18,403 bases of DNA, taken from the NCBI GenBank assembly GCA_002449135.1, contig DKCH01000034.1:1-18403 (forward strand). Reading direction: 5' to 3'. The stretch's first letter is position 1; the number at the start of each line of letters is the position of its first letter. Shown piece after piece: positions 15,781-18,403 of this stretch. Made by a program: the position numbers and the translations under genes. Below the pieces are notes generated by a model. That model was not told the origin of the DNA. It searched no databases and worked only from the letters and a program-made list of their open reading frames with translations. This DNA is from Caryophanales bacterium UBA6879. GTDB taxonomy: Bacteria > Bacillota_I > Bacilli_A > RFN20 > CAG-288.

Positions 15781-17252
15781 AATTGTTCCTCCAAACATTT
15801 AATAATATTGTCATAAAAAGTCCTAAAATCTTCTACTTTTAATAAACCATCACCATTATATTGATTATTTACAAAATCATTATAAACTTCTAAGAGCAAA
15901 GAAAAGCACTTATTAGAGCTTTCATCAATATCATCGCTAGATTGAAACATTGCTACAGTTAATTCATGTTTTAAAACATCTCTTTTTTCGTCCTCAAATT
16001 TATTAAAGAAATTTATAATTTCATTATTCTTTTTAATTATAGGATCGTAAATAGAATAATTATTCCTAATATTAATAGCTTCTCTTAAAGTAACTAAATT
16101 AGAAGTTGAAGCCTTTAATTTTACTTTTTCATTATACAAATTTCCTTCACCGGTGTGGATAAAATTCTTTTTCATTAAATCAGTAAACTTGTCAGAAATT
16201 TTCCAGGTTTTTTCATCCCCATAACCACAGTCAAATAAATAGTCAGAATAATTTTCTATTTTAAAGCTGGAATTTACAACTTTACAAAATCTTTTTTCCT
16301 CTTCACAAATAATTATAAAAGCTTCAAAAAACAAGCCAGAAACAGACACAGCAAAATCAACAGGCTTATTTTGATATAGGAAAAGATATTTATTTAAAAG
16401 AAGACATATATAAGATTGAAGATTAATTAATCCAATATCTCTATTTTGCTTTAGAACATAAATAATCTGATTGTTTTTAAAAAGATCTTTTAATAATTTA
16501 TTAGTATTTAAAAATGTTAATGCTTGATTAAAAGTCTTCCAATTTATAATTAAATTTGTAAATTTTAAAAGATTGAAAGTATTTAATGGTATAACATATT
16601 TTTTATCTACATATGCTTGCTTAAAAGCAAAAGAGAAATTACCTGCGGATATAGAAGATTTAATCATAGTAAAAGCATCTTTATTTACTAAACCTTGAAT
16701 GGGAACTATACAAGGAGGATTATTTTCTAATGATTCATAAGACTCATTTTTATTTTCTAAAAAATTCGAATCAAAAGCAAGATTAATATTCTCAAAATTA
16801 TTTAATTGGCATAAATAAACAAATAATGACATTACTAAACGCATTTTATTAGTTGATGAGCAACCATTTAAATATATTTTTGCATCGCTTTTTATATTTA
16901 AAATGTTTCGAACTAAATTACTTAAAAATGAATAGCATTTACGCATGTCAGTTAAAATATCTATAGTTAATTCTATTGAATTTTGATATTTTTCTAAATT
17001 TAAAATAGAAATTTTCTGAGATTGGAACTTTTTGCCATTAAATAAAGTTAAACATTCTTTAACTTCTTTTAATTCATCTTTTTCTTCATCAGGTAAATAA
17101 AAAATAACTAACCGATCAAATTTAACAATTTGTCTATTCTTAGGACTTAATACACCGTTTTTTAAGATAGTAAAGATTGAACCAAATTCATAAGAATTAT
17201 TGCTTTTTTTAAATGGTTCATTTTGACCAAGGCCAGTAACTAAAATATTCAT
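15777..17252 (-). CDS. Csm6-like CARF-HEPN ribonuclease (first of tandem pair)
   Basis: This 491-aa protein is a diverged paralogue of the next gene. It starts MNILVTGLGQNEPF, comparable to the G-x-x-D-P loop at the N-terminus of Csm6 CARF domains. It has FDRLVIFYLPDE as the following strand and KIYLNGCSSTNKMRLVMSLF at about 125-144 as the second ligand-loop motif. A helical region contains FSFAFKQAY and PVDFAVSVSGLFFEAF. The C-terminal HEPN catalytic motif is RDVLKHELTV, R424 to H429 (R-X4-H), matching the usual Csm6 spacing. The predicted activity is cyclic-oligoadenylate-gated RNA cleavage as a dimer, possibly a heterodimer with its neighbour. It ends in TGA, the one clear TGA stop in the window. 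No ribosome binding site is present; the -10 box lies 9 nt before the ATG, so the mRNA is nearly leaderless. Confidence 0.75.
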   Translation of the reverse strand: MNILVTGLGQNEPFKKSNNSYEFGSIFTILKNGVLSPKNRQIVKFDRLVIFYLPDEEKDELKEVKECLTLFNGKKFQSQKISILNLEKYQNSIELTIDILTDMRKCYSFLSNLVRNILNIKSDAKIYLNGCSSTNKMRLVMSLFVYLCQLNNFENINLAFDSNFLENKNESYESLENNPPCIVPIQGLVNKDAFTMIKSSISAGNFSFAFKQAYVDKKYVIPLNTFNLLKFTNLIINWKTFNQALTFLNTNKLLKDLFKNNQIIYVLKQNRDIGLINLQSYICLLLNKYLFLYQNKPVDFAVSVSGLFFEAFIIICEEEKRFCKVVNSSFKIENYSDYLFDCGYGDEKTWKISDKFTDLMKKNFIHTGEGNLYNEKVKLKASTSNLVTLREAINIRNNYSIYDPIIKKNNEIINFFNKFEDEKRDVLKHELTVAMFQSSDDIDESSNKCFSLLLEVYNDFVNNQYNGDGLLKVEDFRTFYDNIIKCLEEQL

Positions 17253-17261
17253 GCAAATTTA

Positions 17262-17291
17262 ATTATATATTATTTTTCATAATATTGTCAT
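17262..17291 (-). promoter_or_regulatory. Promoter of the CARF-HEPN operon
   Basis: On the minus strand ATGACA (17291-17286, five of six matches) and a perfect TATAAT (17267-17262) are separated by 18 nt. The ATG is 9 nt past the -10 box, leaving a leader of only about 2-3 nt. The -35 box overlaps, on the opposite strand, the -35 box of the divergent operon. Confidence 0.75.
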
Positions 17292-17313
17292 TTTTTAATT
17301 GAAAAATTATAAT
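17285..17313 (+). promoter_or_regulatory. Promoter of the 69-aa gene and phosphoesterase operon
   Basis: TTGTCA (17285-17290, five of six matches) and a perfect TATAAT (17308-17313) are separated by 17 nt. Transcription should start near 17320, downstream of the ATG at 17318, which supports the later start at 17336 for the first gene. The -35 box is shared almost base for base with the divergent CARF-HEPN promoter. Confidence 0.8.
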
Positions 17314-17335
17314 AAATATGATTGAGGTGACTTTT

Positions 17336-17545
17336 ATGGTACATATGGAAAATGTTGCAATGCTGCAACGTCTAGAAGATGGGACAATTATTTGGATATC
17401 TAATCAAAAGACCTATAGATTAGAAAAAGATACCTGGATTGAAATTGATCCTCATACTTTAAAAATTGATTTTTTTAAAACTACTCCTTTGAGTCAAGTT
17501 GAAATTGAAGAACTTGCTAAAACAACTTTTTTAAAAGATAAATAA
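17336..17545 (+). CDS. Small hypothetical protein, 69 aa
   Basis: I do not recognise this protein. It is acidic-basic mixed, soluble by composition, with a beta-rich first half (MLQRLEDGTIIWISNQKTYRL, about residues 9-29) and a short helical end (SQVEIEELAKTTF). The start is the ATG at 17336, preceded by GAGGTG at 6-7 nt. An in-frame ATG at 17318 lies before the predicted transcription start. Its TAA stop overlaps the next ATG by one base (TAATG), so it is translationally coupled to the metallophosphoesterase. It is first in that operon. A regulatory or RNA/DNA-binding role cannot be shown from the sequence. Confidence 0.75.
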   Translation: MVHMENVAMLQRLEDGTIIWISNQKTYRLEKDTWIEIDPHTLKIDFFKTTPLSQVEIEELAKTTFLKDK

Positions 17546-18051
17546 TGAAACTATTAGTAGTAAGTGATTTACATAACAATATTTTTTATACTAAAAAAAT
17601 TATTGAAATATTTAAAAGTGACACTTTCTTTAAATTATTAATTTTAGGAGATATCGGTATAGAATCAATTAAATTATTAAATCCCTTTGCTAATAAAATA
17701 TTAGCAGTAAGAGGAAATAATGATGGTTATAGTAATGAAGATAGTATTTCTAAATTTGATTTACCTTTAATTAATCACTTAATTTTTAACAATTTAAGAA
17801 TATACTTAACCCATGGTCATTTTTATAATGAAAATAATTTTCCAACTTCATATGATGTTCTTCTTCTAGGTCATTACCATATTTCCTATATCTATAAAAA
17901 AGGACATTCATTTGTCGCAAATCCTGGATCAATAAGTTTACCAAGGGATAATTATCATTCTTATATGATAATTGATAATGAAGGAATAAAAATATATGAT
18001 ATTAACACAAGGAAACTTGTAAATTGTGTTTGTTTAAATAAGGAGGATTAA
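17545..18051 (+). CDS. MJ0936/YfcE-type metallophosphoesterase
   Basis: This 168-aa protein is a compact calcineurin-like metallophosphoesterase that should hydrolyse phosphodiester bonds using two metal ions. All metal-ligand motifs are seen: SDLHN with D8 and H10, GD at 35-36, GNND at 57-60, LTHGH with H90 and H92, GHYH with H110 and H112, and NPGS at 126-129. The length and the NPGSISLPR ending fit the MJ0936/YfcE family. The native substrate is unknown; family members are assayed on artificial phosphodiesters, and some relatives act on cyclic nucleotides or RNA. It follows the 69-aa gene with a one-base overlap and is 8 nt upstream of a yfcE paralogue. No membrane segment is visible. Confidence 0.92.
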   Translation: MKLLVVSDLHNNIFYTKKIIEIFKSDTFFKLLILGDIGIESIKLLNPFANKILAVRGNNDGYSNEDSISKFDLPLINHLIFNNLRIYLTHGHFYNENNFPTSYDVLLLGHYHISYIYKKGHSFVANPGSISLPRDNYHSYMIIDNEGIKIYDINTRKLVNCVCLNKED

Positions 18052-18059
18052 TTTAATAT

Positions 18060-18403
18060 ATGTTATTTGTAATTGGTTCAGACATTCATGGTTCATATAA
18101 ATACGCAGAACTTTTTATTTCAAAAGCCTTAAGCCTAAATCCTACAAAAATATTACTTTTAGGTGATCTTTATTACAATGGGGCAAGAAATGATCCCCCT
18201 GAAGAATACAATCCTAAAAAGGTTGTCCAACTTTTAAATAGCATTGCTAGTCAATTAATTGTAATCAAAGGAAATTGTGAATCTGAAGTTGATCAAATGG
18301 TTTCTTCTTTTGCAATTTCTGATATTGGAACAATTTTTGCTTTTAACAAGGAAATTGTTTTAACTCATGGACACCATTTTTCTTTTGATAACTTACCAAA
18401 AGA
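18060..18403 (+). CDS. yfcE: YfcE-family phosphodiesterase, 5' part
   Basis: The first 114 residues of a second metallophosphoesterase, cut by the right window edge. It matches E. coli YfcE in long recognisable blocks: SDIHGS with D8 and H10, LGDLYYNGARN at 34-44, the KVVQLLNSIA helix, GNCESEVDQM at 71-80, and LTHGHHF followed by NLP. YfcE is a manganese-dependent phosphodiesterase of unknown physiological substrate. The GGAGG site at 18042-18046 lies inside the end of the previous gene, 13 nt from the ATG, which is rather far. An in-frame stop at 18054 excludes earlier starts. It is a tandem paralogue of the preceding gene, and both probably share one transcript. Confidence 0.93.
   Translation, partial: MLFVIGSDIHGSYKYAELFISKALSLNPTKILLLGDLYYNGARNDPPEEYNPKKVVQLLNSIASQLIVIKGNCESEVDQMVSSFAISDIGTIFAFNKEIVLTHGHHFSFDNLPK

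Noticed and set aside
12909..18403. CRISPR array or further cas genes near the Csm6-like pair
   Set aside because: I looked for regularly spaced repeats and for Cas10, Csm or Cas6 motifs and saw none; all remaining sequence is accounted for by other genes.
1..18403. Genetic code 4 (TGA as tryptophan)
   Set aside because: Tryptophans in the conserved genes are supported by TGG, and the ATGA overlap at 15777-15780 uses TGA as a stop.

Overview
The window is AT-rich bacterial DNA with tightly packed genes, most of them on the minus strand. The gene content points to a Firmicutes/Bacilli relative close to the Mollicutes, possibly an RF39-like or Acholeplasma-like lineage. Evidence for this: an rplU-prp-rpmA-obg cluster with the Firmicutes L27 N-terminal extension and its protease Prp, an alMGS-like glycolipid glycosyltransferase, and a yybP-ykoY riboswitch. 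The standard code is likely, because one gene ends in TGA within an ATGA start/stop overlap. The lineage is inferred; no rRNA is present. No gene-free stretch exceeds 300 bases, and there is no tRNA, insertion sequence or CRISPR array.

Left part (1-5100): the 3' end of a GT4 glycosyltransferase converges on obg. Reading leftwards on the minus strand come an unrecognised 256-aa protein, mtaB (tRNA methylthiotransferase), then a near-consensus promoter with a probable L21 leader, rplU, prp, rpmA, an intrinsic terminator, and obg.

Middle (5129-12840): a P2-type cation ATPase preceded by a yybP-ykoY (Mn2+) riboswitch, which suggests Mn2+ export. Then an NAD(P)H-hydrate dehydratase with a decayed epimerase domain. 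Divergent from it is a methyltransferase-fold protein with an almost leaderless promoter. It meets pnp (polynucleotide phosphorylase) tail to tail across a bidirectional terminator.

Right part (12909-17252): the accessory region. A minus-strand operon encodes two Csm6-like CARF-HEPN proteins in tandem, joined by an ATGA overlap, then a membrane-anchored protein with what looks like a duplicated YjbR-like domain. CARF-HEPN proteins are normally cyclic-oligoadenylate-activated RNases of type III CRISPR defence, yet no cas10, csm gene or array is visible here. This operon is the best candidate for an unusual system.

Right edge (17286-18403): a divergent promoter whose -35 box overlaps that of the CARF-HEPN operon drives a 69-aa protein and two consecutive YfcE/MJ0936-type metallophosphoesterases. 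The second of these is clearly YfcE and is cut by the window end.
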